Positions 1-8,325 of a stretch of 64,000 nt of DNA are shown piece by piece. The stretch is taken from positions 2,294,001 through 2,358,000 of the forward strand of contig NZ_JACIBU010000001.1 of NCBI RefSeq assembly GCF_014195485.1, in the 5' to 3' direction. Position 1 is the stretch's first letter. The number at the start of each line of letters is the position of its first letter. The stretch comes from Modestobacter versicolor. Its GTDB lineage: Bacteria; Actinomycetota; Actinomycetes; Mycobacteriales; Geodermatophilaceae. The notes below the pieces were generated by a model. The model ran no database searches. It saw only the letters and a program-made list of their open reading frames with translations, and was not told the DNA's origin. A program made the translations under genes and the position numbers.

Positions 1-1218
1 ACGCTGCGCTCCGCCGCGGCCGCGCTCACCGCGGACACCGCCTGGACGGCGGTCAAGGCCAGCAGCAGCAACGCCAGCGTCGCCGCCAGCGCCGGCGCCA
101 CCGCCGTCGGCGGGTCGGTGACCTTCACGGTCAAGCAGCTGGCCACGGCGCACTCTGAGATCAGCGACCAGGCCTGGACCGGCACCGACCAGGCGTTCGG
201 TGCCGGCACGTTCACGTTCACGCCCAAGGGCGGCACGGCCACCGCCATCGCGATCCCCACGACGAACGCCGGCGGCGCCACCCTCGCCGACGCCGTGGCC
301 GCGATCAACGCCAGCGACAAGGGCCTCACCGCCGCCGCCGTCCGGGTCAAGGACGGCGAGTACCGCCTCCAGGTGACGGCCAAGGCCACCGGCGAGAAGG
401 CCTCCTTCGTCGTCGGCGACGACACCGCCTGGAAGACCGCGGTGACCGGCCAGGACGCCAAGCTCACCCTCGGCGAGCTCGCGCTGGAGGTCTCCAGCGA
501 CACCAACACCTTCACCGGTCTGATGGCCGACACCAGCATCACCGTCAGCAAGACCGGCGAGACGGCCACGGTCGGCGTGACCAAGGACCCCAGCAGCGTC
601 ACCACCAAGGTCAAGGCCCTGGTCGACGCGGCCAACAACATGCTGCAGGCGGTCACCGACTACACCGACCCGGAGAACGACGCCGCCCTGCTGAAGGGCG
701 ACAGCACGCTGCGCAGCCTGGCGAACAAGGTGCTCGACGTCTTCTCCGGCGGCGTGGGCGGCGTCTCGGCGTCCAGCCTCGGCGTGAAGCTCACCAGGGA
801 CGGGAAGCTCGAGTTCGACTCGGCGGCCTTCACCGCCAAGATGGCCAGCGACCCCGCCGCGGTCAAGGACCTGCTCACCCGGAAGACGATCGTCTCGCCG
901 GGCGCGGACCTGATCAGCGGCAACGCCGACGACGTCACGTCCCCCCTCGGCTTCGCGGCGAAGCTGGAGGCGCTGGCCAAGGGCGCCTCGGACACCACCA
1001 CCGGTTCCCTGGTGCTGCTGGCCAAGAGCCAGGACGCCCTCGCCACCGACCTGCAGACCCGGATCGACAACTGGGACACCCGGCTGGCGCTCCGCAAGTC
1101 CTCGCTGACCGCCCAGTTCACCGCCATGGAGAAGGCGCTCGGCACGATGCAGAACCAGGCCTCGTGGCTGAGCTCGCAGATCGCCGGGCTGCCCTCCTGG
1201 TCCAAGTCCTCCAAGTAG
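1..1218 (+). CDS. fliD: Flagellar filament cap protein FliD (5' end outside window)
   Basis: The reading frame is open from base 1 and ends at TAG 1216-1218, so about 405 C-terminal residues are present and the N-terminus lies outside the window. FliD forms the cap at the filament tip under which flagellin folds. The visible part is Ala/Thr/Ser-rich beta-strand sequence followed, from about 150 residues before the stop, by a helical segment of the FliD C-terminal type (heptad-like Leu/Ala pattern, no Cys, ending in a Ser/Lys tail). Its chaperone gene fliS starts 42 bases downstream, the usual fliD-fliS arrangement. An internal ATG at 118 is not the true start, because coding-quality sequence continues upstream of it. 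Confidence 0.9.
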   Translation, partial: TLRSAAAALTADTAWTAVKASSSNASVAASAGATAVGGSVTFTVKQLATAHSEISDQAWTGTDQAFGAGTFTFTPKGGTATAIAIPTTNAGGATLADAVAAINASDKGLTAAAVRVKDGEYRLQVTAKATGEKASFVVGDDTAWKTAVTGQDAKLTLGELALEVSSDTNTFTGLMADTSITVSKTGETATVGVTKDPSSVTTKVKALVDAANNMLQAVTDYTDPENDAALLKGDSTLRSLANKVLDVFSGGVGGVSASSLGVKLTRDGKLEFDSAAFTAKMASDPAAVKDLLTRKTIVSPGADLISGNADDVTSPLGFAAKLEALAKGASDTTTGSLVLLAKSQDALATDLQTRIDNWDTRLALRKSSLTAQFTAMEKALGTMQNQASWLSSQIAGLPSWSKSSK

Positions 1219-1260
1219 TCCTGACCCCGCTGCCGCGTCTTCCCCTGGAGCCCCGTACCG

Positions 1261-1647
1261 ATGAGCACCGCTTCCCTCCGCGCCCGCTACCTGGGCGACA
1301 CGGTCACCACCGCCTCCCCGCAGCGGCTGCTGGTCATGCTGTACGACCGGCTGGCCCTCGACCTCGAGCGGGCACAGATGGCGCTGACCGAGGGCGACCG
1401 CGAGACCGGCACCGCCCAGCTCACCCACGCCCAGGACGTCGTCTTCGGCCTGCTGGAGAGCCTGCAGGTCGACGCCTGGGACGGCGCTCCCCGGCTGGCC
1501 GCGCTCTACAACTGGCTGATCTCCGAGCTCGGGCACGCCATCACCAAGGGCGACCTCCGCCGGGTGGCCGACTGCCGCAAGATCGTCGAGCCGCTGCGTG
1601 ACGCCTGGCGGGAGGCTGCTGCCTCCCTCGCCTCGAGCCCGGCATGA
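1261..1647 (+). CDS. fliS: Flagellin export chaperone FliS
   Basis: A 128-residue protein of normal FliS length. FliS binds the flagellin C-terminus in the cytoplasm and stops it polymerising before export. The family pattern is clear: an N-terminal ARYLGDTV-type segment, then TASPQRLLVMLYDRL (about residues 17-31), then an all-helical body with a WLISELGHA helix. The ATG at 1261 has a GGAG about 12 bases upstream. Its stop overlaps the start of the next gene (ATGA), which suggests translational coupling. It lies between fliD and a FliT-like gene. Confidence 0.95.
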   Translation: MSTASLRARYLGDTVTTASPQRLLVMLYDRLALDLERAQMALTEGDRETGTAQLTHAQDVVFGLLESLQVDAWDGAPRLAALYNWLISELGHAITKGDLRRVADCRKIVEPLRDAWREAAASLASSPA

Positions 1648-2030
1648 CCGGCGGCGGCACCTCCGGCGGCTCCGCGCGCAACCGGGTCGGGGACTTCCCC
1701 ACCCTGGTCGGCGAGGCGCGGAACTGGCCGGCGGTGCTCAACGCCCTCGAGGGCGACGTCTACGAGGCCGAGGAGACCCTGGCCCGCGGCCGGGCCGAGG
1801 AGATCGCGGCCTGGGGACGCCGGCACACCGACTGGATCCCGCCGAGCAACCTCGGCCCGCTCCCCGACGACCTCCGCGAGCGCGCCGCCCGGTTGCTCCA
1901 GCACCAGCTGGCCGTCGCCGAGGCGCTGGTCGAGAAGATCACCCAGAGCCAGAAGCAGCGCGACGTCGCCGCCCGGATGTCCTACGCGCCCACCAGGCCG
2001 GTCGCCTCGTTCATCGACCGGGCCCTGTGA
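1644..2030 (+). CDS. FliT-like small helical flagellar protein
   Basis: A 128-residue protein, probably mostly helical, starting in the ATGA overlap with fliS. I see no decisive signature. Position (fliD-fliS-X), size, the central segment NALEGDVYEAEETLARGR and the C-terminal helix all fit a FliT-type export chaperone, which in other bacteria binds FliD and the export ATPase. A Pro-rich linker (WIPPSNLGPLPDD, about residues 66-78) separates two helical parts. It ends just before a strong hairpin, so it is the last gene of its unit. The FliT assignment is inference from context; a hypothetical flagellar protein is the fallback. Confidence 0.6.
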   Translation: MTGGGTSGGSARNRVGDFPTLVGEARNWPAVLNALEGDVYEAEETLARGRAEEIAAWGRRHTDWIPPSNLGPLPDDLRERAARLLQHQLAVAEALVEKITQSQKQRDVAARMSYAPTRPVASFIDRAL

Positions 2031-2053
2031 CTGGCCTCACCCCGCAGTCCCCC

Positions 2054-2089
2054 GTCCCCGGGTCGAAGCCCCCGCTTCGACCCGGGGAC
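2054..2089 (+). terminator. Hairpin terminator after the fliD-fliS-fliT-like unit
   Basis: A perfect 16-bp inverted repeat (2054-2069 with 2074-2089) with a CCCC loop, 24 bases after the stop codon. Only a weak T-rich patch follows (ATTGCGTTGTG), as is common for high-GC actinobacterial terminators. Confidence 0.8.
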
Positions 2090-2132
2090 GATTGCGTTGT
2101 GTGACCTCGTGCGCACGTTCGGGTGCAGATGG

Positions 2133-2160
2133 TCATGATCGGACCGCCGGGTGCCGATGA
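2133..2160 (+). promoter_or_regulatory. Predicted FliA/WhiG-type promoter for the flgB unit
   Basis: TCAT (2133-2136), 16 bases, then GCCGATGA (2153-2160). The -10 part is close to the WhiG/FliA consensus GCCGATAA. The same element with identical spacing is found before flbD and fliM. It lies between the upstream terminator and flgB, leaving a leader of roughly 120 bases. The sigma factor gene is not in the window. Confidence 0.55.
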
Positions 2161-2257
2161 CATGCCTGCACGGAACGCACCATCTCGCCACGGATCGGCG
2201 GCCCCTCACACTCCCAGGTTCCCCTGGGGGTGCGCCCCGCCGTCCCCGGAGGTACAC

Positions 2258-2290
2258 GTGCTCCGTCGCTCCCTGCCGAGCGTCCGGTGA
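2258..2290 (+). CDS. Possible 10-codon leader peptide coupled to flgB
   Basis: GTG 2258-2260 follows a good ribosome-binding site (GGAGG, 2248-2252) and opens a 10-codon frame, MLRRSLPSVR, ending at TGA 2288-2290. That TGA overlaps the GTG proposed as the flgB start (2287-2289), forming a GTGA junction. The good Shine-Dalgarno sequence fits this frame rather than flgB itself, which is why it is recorded. It could be chance; there is no homology evidence for a ten-residue peptide. Confidence 0.3.
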   Translation: MLRRSLPSVR

Positions 2291-2634
2291 TCACCGACTC
2301 GACCATGACGGCGCTGCACGCGTCCCTGACCGGTCTGCAGCAGCGTCAGCGGGTCACCGCCGACAACATCGCCAACGTCCAGACGCCGGGCTTCCTCGCC
2401 GGCCGGGTCGACTTCGAGTCGACGCTGGAGTCCGAGATCGCCAACGGCCAGGTGCCCGCGGTCGGCCAGCGCGCGGTCACCCGCTCGATGGACCCGACCC
2501 GGACCGACGGCAACAACGTCAACCTGGACACCGAGACGATCATCCAGACCGAGACCGGCCTGCGGTACCAGCTGGCGATCAGCGCCCTCGACGGCAAGTA
2601 CTCGCTGCTGCGCTCTGCCCTGCGGACGCAGTGA
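2287..2634 (+). CDS. flgB: Flagellar proximal rod protein FlgB
   Basis: A 115-residue rod protein exported through the basal body to build the proximal rod on the MS ring. It carries the flagellar rod signature near its N-terminus (QQRQRVTADNIANVQTPGF) and the C-terminal rod helix found in the family. GTG 2287 is preferred because it gives normal FlgB length and sits in a GTGA overlap with a small upstream frame; ATG 2305 is an alternative. The frame extends upstream to an ATG at 2230, but that adds non-homologous Pro/Arg-rich sequence. It is the first gene of a tight series flgB-flgC-fliE-fliF. Confidence 0.93.
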   Translation: MITDSTMTALHASLTGLQQRQRVTADNIANVQTPGFLAGRVDFESTLESEIANGQVPAVGQRAVTRSMDPTRTDGNNVNLDTETIIQTETGLRYQLAISALDGKYSLLRSALRTQ

Positions 2635-2636
2635 CC

Positions 2637-3041
2637 ATGAGCACCTTCGACACGCTGCGCATCGGTGGGTCCTCGCTGTTCGTCCACCGCAAGTGGATGG
2701 ACGCCGTCTCGGACAACATCGCCAACATCAACACCGTCGCCGCCCCCGGCGAGGACGCGTTCCAGGAACGCATGATCGTCGCCGAGGCCGTCCAGTACGG
2801 CTCCGGCCAGGGCGGGGTGCGGGTCGCCCGCAACGAACTGGGCAGCGCCGAGGGCCGGATGGTCTACGAGCCGGACAACGCGCTCGCCGACGACGAGGGG
2901 TACGTCCGCTACCCCGACATCGACCTGGGCGACCAGATGACCCAGCTGCTCATGGCGCAGCGCGGCTACCAGGCCAACCTCTCGACCATCAGAGCAGCCA
3001 CCGAGGCCTACCAGCAGGCCCTCCAGCTCGGGAAGGGCTGA
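2637..3041 (+). CDS. flgC: Flagellar proximal rod protein FlgC
   Basis: A 134-residue proximal rod subunit. The rod/hook N-terminal motif is present (WMDAVSDNIANINTVAAPG), and so is the conserved C-terminal helix (QLLMAQRGYQANLSTIRAA, about 30 residues before the end). The ATG at 2637 is two bases after the flgB stop. The frame continues open well upstream, but that sequence overlaps flgB and is not coding. Rod genes flgB and flgC are adjacent, as in nearly all flagellar clusters. Confidence 0.95.
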   Translation: MSTFDTLRIGGSSLFVHRKWMDAVSDNIANINTVAAPGEDAFQERMIVAEAVQYGSGQGGVRVARNELGSAEGRMVYEPDNALADDEGYVRYPDIDLGDQMTQLLMAQRGYQANLSTIRAATEAYQQALQLGKG

Positions 3042-3043
3042 CC

Positions 3044-3385
3044 ATGACCTCGCCGATCAGCGGCATCTCCTTCGGCATGCCCAGCGCGGGCATCGCCGGG
3101 GTCACCGACGTCGCCGGTGTCGCCGGCGCCGCCAACGCCTCGGCGGTCCCGTCGGTCTCCGGCGACGGCGGCTTCGCCGCGATCCTCACCGGCCAGATCG
3201 ACGGTCTCAACGCCGTGCAGGGCACCGCCGACTCCCTCGCCCTCCAGGCGGCCACCGGCGACCTGCAGGACGCCCACGACTACATGATCGCCAGCGCTGA
3301 GGCCCGGCTGGCCACCGACACCGTGGTCACCCTCAAGAACTCGGCGGTCCAGGCCTTCACCGAGATCATGAGGATGCCGATCTGA
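3044..3385 (+). CDS. fliE: Hook-basal body protein FliE
   Basis: A 113-residue FliE, the adaptor joining the MS ring to the rod. The C-terminal two-thirds match the family: an export-substrate helix, then ALQAATGDLQDAHDYMIASA and the terminal KNSAVQAFTEIMRMPI, where the (Y/F)-x-E-I-M-x-M-x-I ending is typical. The N-terminus is a flexible Gly/Ala/Ser stretch. ATG 3044 is two bases after the flgC stop, and its own stop overlaps fliF (TGATG). Confidence 0.94.
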   Translation: MTSPISGISFGMPSAGIAGVTDVAGVAGAANASAVPSVSGDGGFAAILTGQIDGLNAVQGTADSLALQAATGDLQDAHDYMIASAEARLATDTVVTLKNSAVQAFTEIMRMPI

Positions 3386-4944
3386 TGCCCGCAGCCCTCG
3401 CCGGCCCGCTGAACCGGGTCAAGACCCTCCTGTCGACGATCAGCCTCGGCCAGAAGATCGTCATCGGCCTGCTCCTCGCCGGGCTGGTCCTCGGGGGCTT
3501 CATGTTCACCCGCTGGATCACCGCGCCGACGATGACGCCGCTGTTCAGCAACCTGGCCTCCGCCGACGCCTCGGCGATCGTCGAGGAGCTCAACGCCGAG
3601 GGCGTGAGCTACACCCTCGCCGACGGCGGCCAGACGATCATGGTCGCCAACGAGCGGGTCTACGACCTGCGCCTGGCGATGAGCGGCAAGGGCCTGCCGG
3701 CCGGCAACGAGTCCGGGTACGCGCTGCTCGACGAGCAGGGCATCACCACCAGCGAGTTCCAGCAGCAGGTGTCCTACCAGCGGGCGCTGGAGGGCGAGCT
3801 GGCCAACACCCTCAAGGCGCTGGACGGCGTCAACGCCGCCGTCGTCCACATCGCGCTGCCCAAGGACGAGGTGTTCGCCACCGACGAGGGCAAGCCGACC
3901 GCCTCGGTGCTGCTGGACCTGGCCCCGGGCACCTCGCTCGGCGGCGAGCAGGTGCAGGCGGTCACCCACCTGGTCTCCTCCAGCATCGAGAAGATGGACC
4001 CGGCCGACGTGACCGTGGCCGACTCCACCGGCGCCGTGCTCTCCGCGGCCGGCGAGGGCGTGTCCGGTGCGGCCACCGACGCCCAGTCGCAGCAGGAGCA
4101 GGAGTACGAGGCCCGGCTGGCGGCCAACGCGCAGTCGATCCTGGACACCGTCGCGGGCCCCGGCAACGCCAAGGTCTCCGTGCGGGCCGACCTGGACTTC
4201 TCCCAGCGCGACACCACCAGCGAGAGCTACACCTACAACGAGGGCACCCCGGCGCTGTCGGAGACGACCACCACCGAGACCTACACCGGCACCGGCTCGG
4301 CCGTCGGCGGCGTGCTCGGCGCGGAGGACACCGCGACCACCGGGTCCGGGGACTCCAGCTACGACAAGAACTCGACCACGTCGAACAACGCCGTCGGCAA
4401 GACGGTCGAGGTCGTGCAGGGTGCACCGGGTGCGATCAACCGGCTGACCGTCTCCGTGGTCATGGACGACGCCAGCGCCGGCGCGCTCAACCAGCAGCAG
4501 ATCCAGGCGCTGGTCGGCAACGCGGTCGGCCTGGACGTCGCCCGCGGCGACGCCATCACCGTCGCCTCGATGGCCTTCGACACCACCGCCGCCGAGCAGG
4601 CCGCCGCGGAGCTCAAGGCGGCCGAGGAGGCCGAGAAGACCGCCCAGATGTGGTCGATGATCAAGACCGGTGGCATCGCGCTCGGCATCGCCCTGCTCGT
4701 GCTGATCGTCTGGCTGCGCTCCCGGCGCGGCCGCGAGGAGTACGAGGAGCTCGAGGACGACGAGCCGGTCGAGTACGAGCGGATCCAGGTGGAGAGCGTC
4801 CGCGACCCGGAGCTCGACGACCGCCAGGCCAAGCTCGAGTCGGCCAAGCGCGAGCGGGTGCGCGGCGAGATCTCCGAGATGGTCAGCGAGCGCCCCGACG
4901 AGGTCGCCACCATGCTGCGCGGCTGGTTCGCGGAGTCCAAGTGA
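3385..4944 (+). CDS. fliF: Flagellar MS-ring protein FliF
   Basis: A 519-residue membrane protein that forms the MS ring, the base on which rod, C ring and export gate assemble. It shows TM1 at about residues 26-44, periplasmic ring-building (YscJ/FliF) domains at about 45-215, a Ser/Thr/Gly-rich disordered insert around 290-340, a second ring segment, then TM2 at about 430-446. An acidic cytoplasmic tail (EELEDDEPVEYERI) leads to the FliG-binding C-terminus (EVATMLRGWFAESK). The start overlaps the fliE stop. A strong hairpin follows the gene. Confidence 0.97.
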   Translation: MPAALAGPLNRVKTLLSTISLGQKIVIGLLLAGLVLGGFMFTRWITAPTMTPLFSNLASADASAIVEELNAEGVSYTLADGGQTIMVANERVYDLRLAMSGKGLPAGNESGYALLDEQGITTSEFQQQVSYQRALEGELANTLKALDGVNAAVVHIALPKDEVFATDEGKPTASVLLDLAPGTSLGGEQVQAVTHLVSSSIEKMDPADVTVADSTGAVLSAAGEGVSGAATDAQSQQEQEYEARLAANAQSILDTVAGPGNAKVSVRADLDFSQRDTTSESYTYNEGTPALSETTTTETYTGTGSAVGGVLGAEDTATTGSGDSSYDKNSTTSNNAVGKTVEVVQGAPGAINRLTVSVVMDDASAGALNQQQIQALVGNAVGLDVARGDAITVASMAFDTTAAEQAAAELKAAEEAEKTAQMWSMIKTGGIALGIALLVLIVWLRSRRGREEYEELEDDEPVEYERIQVESVRDPELDDRQAKLESAKRERVRGEISEMVSERPDEVATMLRGWFAESK

Positions 4945-4986
4945 CCGGCGGGCCCTGGCGCCCGCACCGCACGTGAGTCCGGCACC

Positions 4987-5018
4987 CCGGGGCCGCACCC
5001 TGCCGGGTGCGGCCCCGG
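4987..5018 (+). terminator. Hairpin between fliF and fliG
   Basis: A perfect 14-bp inverted repeat (4987-5000 with 5005-5018) and a 4-base loop, 43 bases after the fliF stop and 56 before the fliG start. No T-run follows. It could be a full terminator, a partial one tuning basal-body against export-apparatus expression, or an mRNA processing and stability element. The GCCGATGG at 5022-5029 resembles the flagellar -10 box but lacks a -35 match. Confidence 0.6.
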
Positions 5019-5073
5019 ACTGCCGATGGAGTAGCTGGGCGCCGGTGGCGTCCGAGGACGAGGAGAACGAACA

Positions 5074-6147
5074 GTGAGCATCGCCAGCGTCGAGCAGCTC
5101 GTCGGTGTGCCGGCCCAGCGGTCGGCGCAGGTCGCCGTCCCGCGCAAGGAGCTCCCCGGCATCCGCAAGGCCGCGGTGCTCCTCGCCCAGCTCTCCAAGG
5201 AGGAGGCCGGCGCCGTGCTCGCGCAGCTGCGCCCCTCCGAGGTGGAGAAGCTGACCGGTGAGCTCATGCGCTTGGAGAACGTGGACGGCGGCGACGTCGA
5301 CGACGTGCTCACCGAGTTCCACGCGCTGATGAACGCCCGGCGCTTCGTCGGCACCGGCGGTGTGGAGTTCGCCCGCGAGGTGCTCGCCGCCGGCCTGGGC
5401 GAGGAGCGCGCCGACGGCATCCTGTCCCGGCTCAACGTCGTCTACACCGAGCTGCCCTTCGCCTCGCTGCGCAACAGCGACGTCCGGCAGCTGGTCACCT
5501 TCCTCAAGGACGAGCACCCGCAGGTCGTCGCGCTGGTGCTCGCCCACCTGCCCGCGCCGCAGTCGGCCGAGGTGCTGTCGGGCTTCCCGCCGGACCAGCA
5601 GGCCGACGTCGCCTACCGGATCGCGATGATGGACCGCACCGCCCCGGAGATGGTCCGGATGGTGGAGGAGGAGCTGGGCCGCCGGATGGGCTCGCTGCTC
5701 GCCTACCAGGACATGGCCACCGTCGGCGGCGTCGAGACGCTGGTCGAGATCATCAACCGCTCCTCGCGGCCCACCGAGCGCTCGATCCTGGAGTGGCTGG
5801 AGAACAGCGACCCCGAGCTCGCCGAGCGGATCCGCTCCCAGATGTTCGTCTTCGAGGACATCGTCACCATCGACGACCGGTCGCTGCAGCTGGTGCTGCG
5901 CGACGTCGAGGCCAACGACCTGGCCACCGCGCTCAAGGGCGTCCGCCAGGACGTCCGGGACAAGGTGGTCCGCAACCTCTCCGAGCGCGCCGGGGAGAAC
6001 CTGCTCGAGGAGATGGAGCTGCTCGGCCCGGTGCGCACCCGCACCGTCGAGGAGGCCCAGGCCAAGGTCGTCGCGGTCATCCGCACGCTCGAGGAGCAGG
6101 GCGCGCTGACCATCTCGCGGGGTGGTGAGGATGACTTCGTCGCCTGA
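5074..6147 (+). CDS. fliG: Flagellar motor switch protein FliG
   Basis: A 357-residue rotor protein that contacts FliF, FliM and the MotA stator and generates torque. It shows the N-terminal FliF-binding helices (IRKAAVLLAQLSKEEAGAVL), the middle domain with the conserved EHPQ motif (DEHPQVVALVLAHLP), and the C-terminal domain with the charged torque helix and the family end EEAQAKVVAVIRTLEEQG. GTG 5074 is preceded by a GAGGAG-like site. It heads fliG-fliH-fliI-fliJ and overlaps fliH by 17 bases. Confidence 0.97.
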   Translation: MSIASVEQLVGVPAQRSAQVAVPRKELPGIRKAAVLLAQLSKEEAGAVLAQLRPSEVEKLTGELMRLENVDGGDVDDVLTEFHALMNARRFVGTGGVEFAREVLAAGLGEERADGILSRLNVVYTELPFASLRNSDVRQLVTFLKDEHPQVVALVLAHLPAPQSAEVLSGFPPDQQADVAYRIAMMDRTAPEMVRMVEEELGRRMGSLLAYQDMATVGGVETLVEIINRSSRPTERSILEWLENSDPELAERIRSQMFVFEDIVTIDDRSLQLVLRDVEANDLATALKGVRQDVRDKVVRNLSERAGENLLEEMELLGPVRTRTVEEAQAKVVAVIRTLEEQGALTISRGGEDDFVA

Positions 6148-7012
6148 CGCCTCCCCCCGGGAGACCCTGCTGCTGCGCGGGGCACCCGCCGCCGGCGCCG
6201 TGCCCTACCAGCGCGCCGCGAGCGCCCCGGTGTGGGGCCGCCGGTCGGACCGCTCGCCGGCCGACGACGTCGTGACCCCGATGCCGGTGGCCGCCCCGCC
6301 GCCGCCGGCCCCGGCACCGCGGTCGGCCGCCGGCACCCCGGCACCGCACCTCCCGCCGGCCGCTGCCGCGGCGGCCGGCACCGTCCTGGACACCGGCAGC
6401 AGCCGGGCCGAGGCCGCCGCCGGTCGCGCCGGCCTGCGGCTGGGCGACGTCTACGCCGAGCAGCTCGGCCGGCTCCGCGAGGAGGCCCGCCGCGAGGGCT
6501 GGGCGGCCGGCCACGCCGAGGGCCTGGTCGCCGCCGAGCGGGTCGTCGCCGCCGCCGAGCAGGCCGCCGAGGAGCGGCTCGCCACCGTGCAGGCCCGCTG
6601 GGAGCGCCGCCTGGCCTCGGCGACCGCCGCGATGGGCGCCGCCGTCGAGCGGCTGGACGCCACCGCCGCACCGGTCGTGGACGAGATGCGCGACAGCATC
6701 CTCGACTCGCTGCTGGTGCTGGTCGGTGACCTGCTGGGCCGGGAGCTGGCGATGGCCGCCTCCCCCGGCCTGGACGCGCTGCAGCGGGCGCTGACCCTCT
6801 GCCCCGGCGACGTGCCGGTCGTCGTCCGGTTGCACCCGGACGACCTGGCCGAGGTGCCGGCGGAGGCGCTCGCGCAGCTGCCCGCCTCGGTCACCGTGGT
6901 CGGCGACGACGCCGTCGAGCGCGCCGGGGCCCTGGCCGAGGCGGGCAACCAGCGCGTGGACGCCCAGCTCGGCGCCGCCCTGGAGCGCGTGCGCGCGGTG
7001 CTCCGCTCGTGA
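6131..7012 (+). CDS. fliH: Flagellar export stator/assembly protein FliH
   Basis: A 293-residue FliH-type protein, the peripheral stalk that anchors the export ATPase FliI to the C ring. Residues 1-95 are a long Pro/Ala-rich low-complexity stretch. The rest is a helical region with repeated Ala/Glu/Arg (EEARREGWAAGHAEGL, then EQAAEERLATVQARWERRL), followed by an FliH/HrpE-like C-terminal domain ending in the typical INxRVDAQLGAALERV pattern. Start ATG 6131 lies inside fliG; GTG 6122 is an alternative. The stop overlaps the fliI start (GTGA). Confidence 0.85.
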   Translation: MTSSPDASPRETLLLRGAPAAGAVPYQRAASAPVWGRRSDRSPADDVVTPMPVAAPPPPAPAPRSAAGTPAPHLPPAAAAAAGTVLDTGSSRAEAAAGRAGLRLGDVYAEQLGRLREEARREGWAAGHAEGLVAAERVVAAAEQAAEERLATVQARWERRLASATAAMGAAVERLDATAAPVVDEMRDSILDSLLVLVGDLLGRELAMAASPGLDALQRALTLCPGDVPVVVRLHPDDLAEVPAEALAQLPASVTVVGDDAVERAGALAEAGNQRVDAQLGAALERVRAVLRS

Positions 7013-8325
7013 CCGCGCTGGACACCCGGGACCTGCTGGACCGGGCCCGCGCCGCGGCCCGCCCGCAGCTCACCGGGATCGTCACCGGTGCCATGGGCCT
7101 CACGCTGACCGCCGAGGGCGTCTCCGCCGCGGTCGGCGACCTGGTCGACGTCAGCACCGACAGCCGGCAGCTGCTGGCCGAGGTGGTGGCGGTGCAGAAG
7201 GAGCGGCTGACCTGCATGCCGCTGGGCGACCTGTCCGGCGTGCGCGCCGGCGCCCGGGTGCGGGCCACCGGCATGCCGCTGCAGGTGCCGGTCGGCGAGG
7301 CGCTGCTGGGCCGGGTGCTCGACGGCCTGGGCCGGCCGATGGACGGCGGTCCCCCGCTGGGCTCGCAGGTGCGCTACGTCGACCTGACCAGCGAGACCCC
7401 CAACGCGCTCACCCGCGCCCGGGTGCAGCGGCAGCTGGCCACCGGCGTCCGCGCCCTGGACACCCTCGTCCCGGTCGGCCGGGGCCAGCGCCTGGGCATC
7501 TTCGCCGGCTCCGGCGTGGGCAAGTCGACGCTGCTGAGCCAGATCACCCGCGGCACCGACGCCGACATCCGGGTCATCGGGCTGATCGGCGAGCGTGGCC
7601 GCGAGGTCCGCGAGTTCCTCGAGGAGGACCTCGGCCCCGAGGGGATGGCCAACACCGTCGTCGTCGTCGCCACCTCCGACGAGCCGCCGCTGGTGCGGCT
7701 CAAGGCCGCCTTCGTGGCCACCCGGATCGCCGAGGGCTTCCGCGACCAGGGCCGCGACGTGCTGCTGATGATGGACTCGATCACCCGGACGGCGATGGCC
7801 CAGCGCGAGGTGGGGTTGTCCGCCGGCGAGCCGCCCGCCACCCGCGGCTACCCGCCGAGCGTGTTCGCCATGATGCCCAAGCTGCTGGAGAAGGCGGGCA
7901 CCTCGACCACCGGCTCGATCACCGGGCTCTACACGGTGCTGGTGGACGGCGACGACCACAACGAGCCGATCGCCGACACCGCCCGCTCCATCCTCGACGG
8001 GCACGTGGTGCTCACCCGCAAGCTCGCCACCGCCGGTCACTTCCCGGCCATCGACGTGCTCGAGTCGATCTCCCGGGTCGCCACCGCGGTGGTGCCCGCA
8101 CCGCAGATGACCGACGCCCGCGAGGTCCGCCGGATGATGGCCGCGCTGCGCGACGTCCGCGAGCTCATCGAGATCGGCGCCTACCAGTCCGGCAGCGACC
8201 CGCTGGTCGACCGCGGCCGCCGCCTGGTGCCGCAGATCGACGCGTTCCTGCGGCAGTCGACCGACGACCTGACGACCCCCGGTGAGGCGTTCGCGCGCCT
8301 GCACGCGATCGCGACGGCCGCGTGA
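7009..8325 (+). CDS. fliI: Flagellum-specific export ATPase FliI
   Basis: A 438-residue F1-beta-like ATPase that powers unloading of substrates at the flagellar type III export gate. The Walker A motif GSGVGKST is at residues 167-174. The Walker B region is LLMMDSITRTAMAQREV, and the family-specific GEPPATRGYPPSVFAMMP loop follows it. The C-terminus is the FliI/YscN helical domain. GTG 7009 lies in a GTGA overlap with fliH, and the stop overlaps the fliJ start the same way, so fliH-fliI-fliJ look translationally coupled. Confidence 0.97.
   Translation: MTALDTRDLLDRARAAARPQLTGIVTGAMGLTLTAEGVSAAVGDLVDVSTDSRQLLAEVVAVQKERLTCMPLGDLSGVRAGARVRATGMPLQVPVGEALLGRVLDGLGRPMDGGPPLGSQVRYVDLTSETPNALTRARVQRQLATGVRALDTLVPVGRGQRLGIFAGSGVGKSTLLSQITRGTDADIRVIGLIGERGREVREFLEEDLGPEGMANTVVVVATSDEPPLVRLKAAFVATRIAEGFRDQGRDVLLMMDSITRTAMAQREVGLSAGEPPATRGYPPSVFAMMPKLLEKAGTSTTGSITGLYTVLVDGDDHNEPIADTARSILDGHVVLTRKLATAGHFPAIDVLESISRVATAVVPAPQMTDAREVRRMMAALRDVRELIEIGAYQSGSDPLVDRGRRLVPQIDAFLRQSTDDLTTPGEAFARLHAIATAA

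Noticed and set aside
5022..5029. GCCGATGG before fliG
   Set aside because: Resembles the flagellar -10 box, but position -35 reads GCCG and lies in the hairpin.
3280..5547. A 755-codon minus-strand frame
   Set aside because: Opposite fliE, fliF and fliG; low-complexity product.
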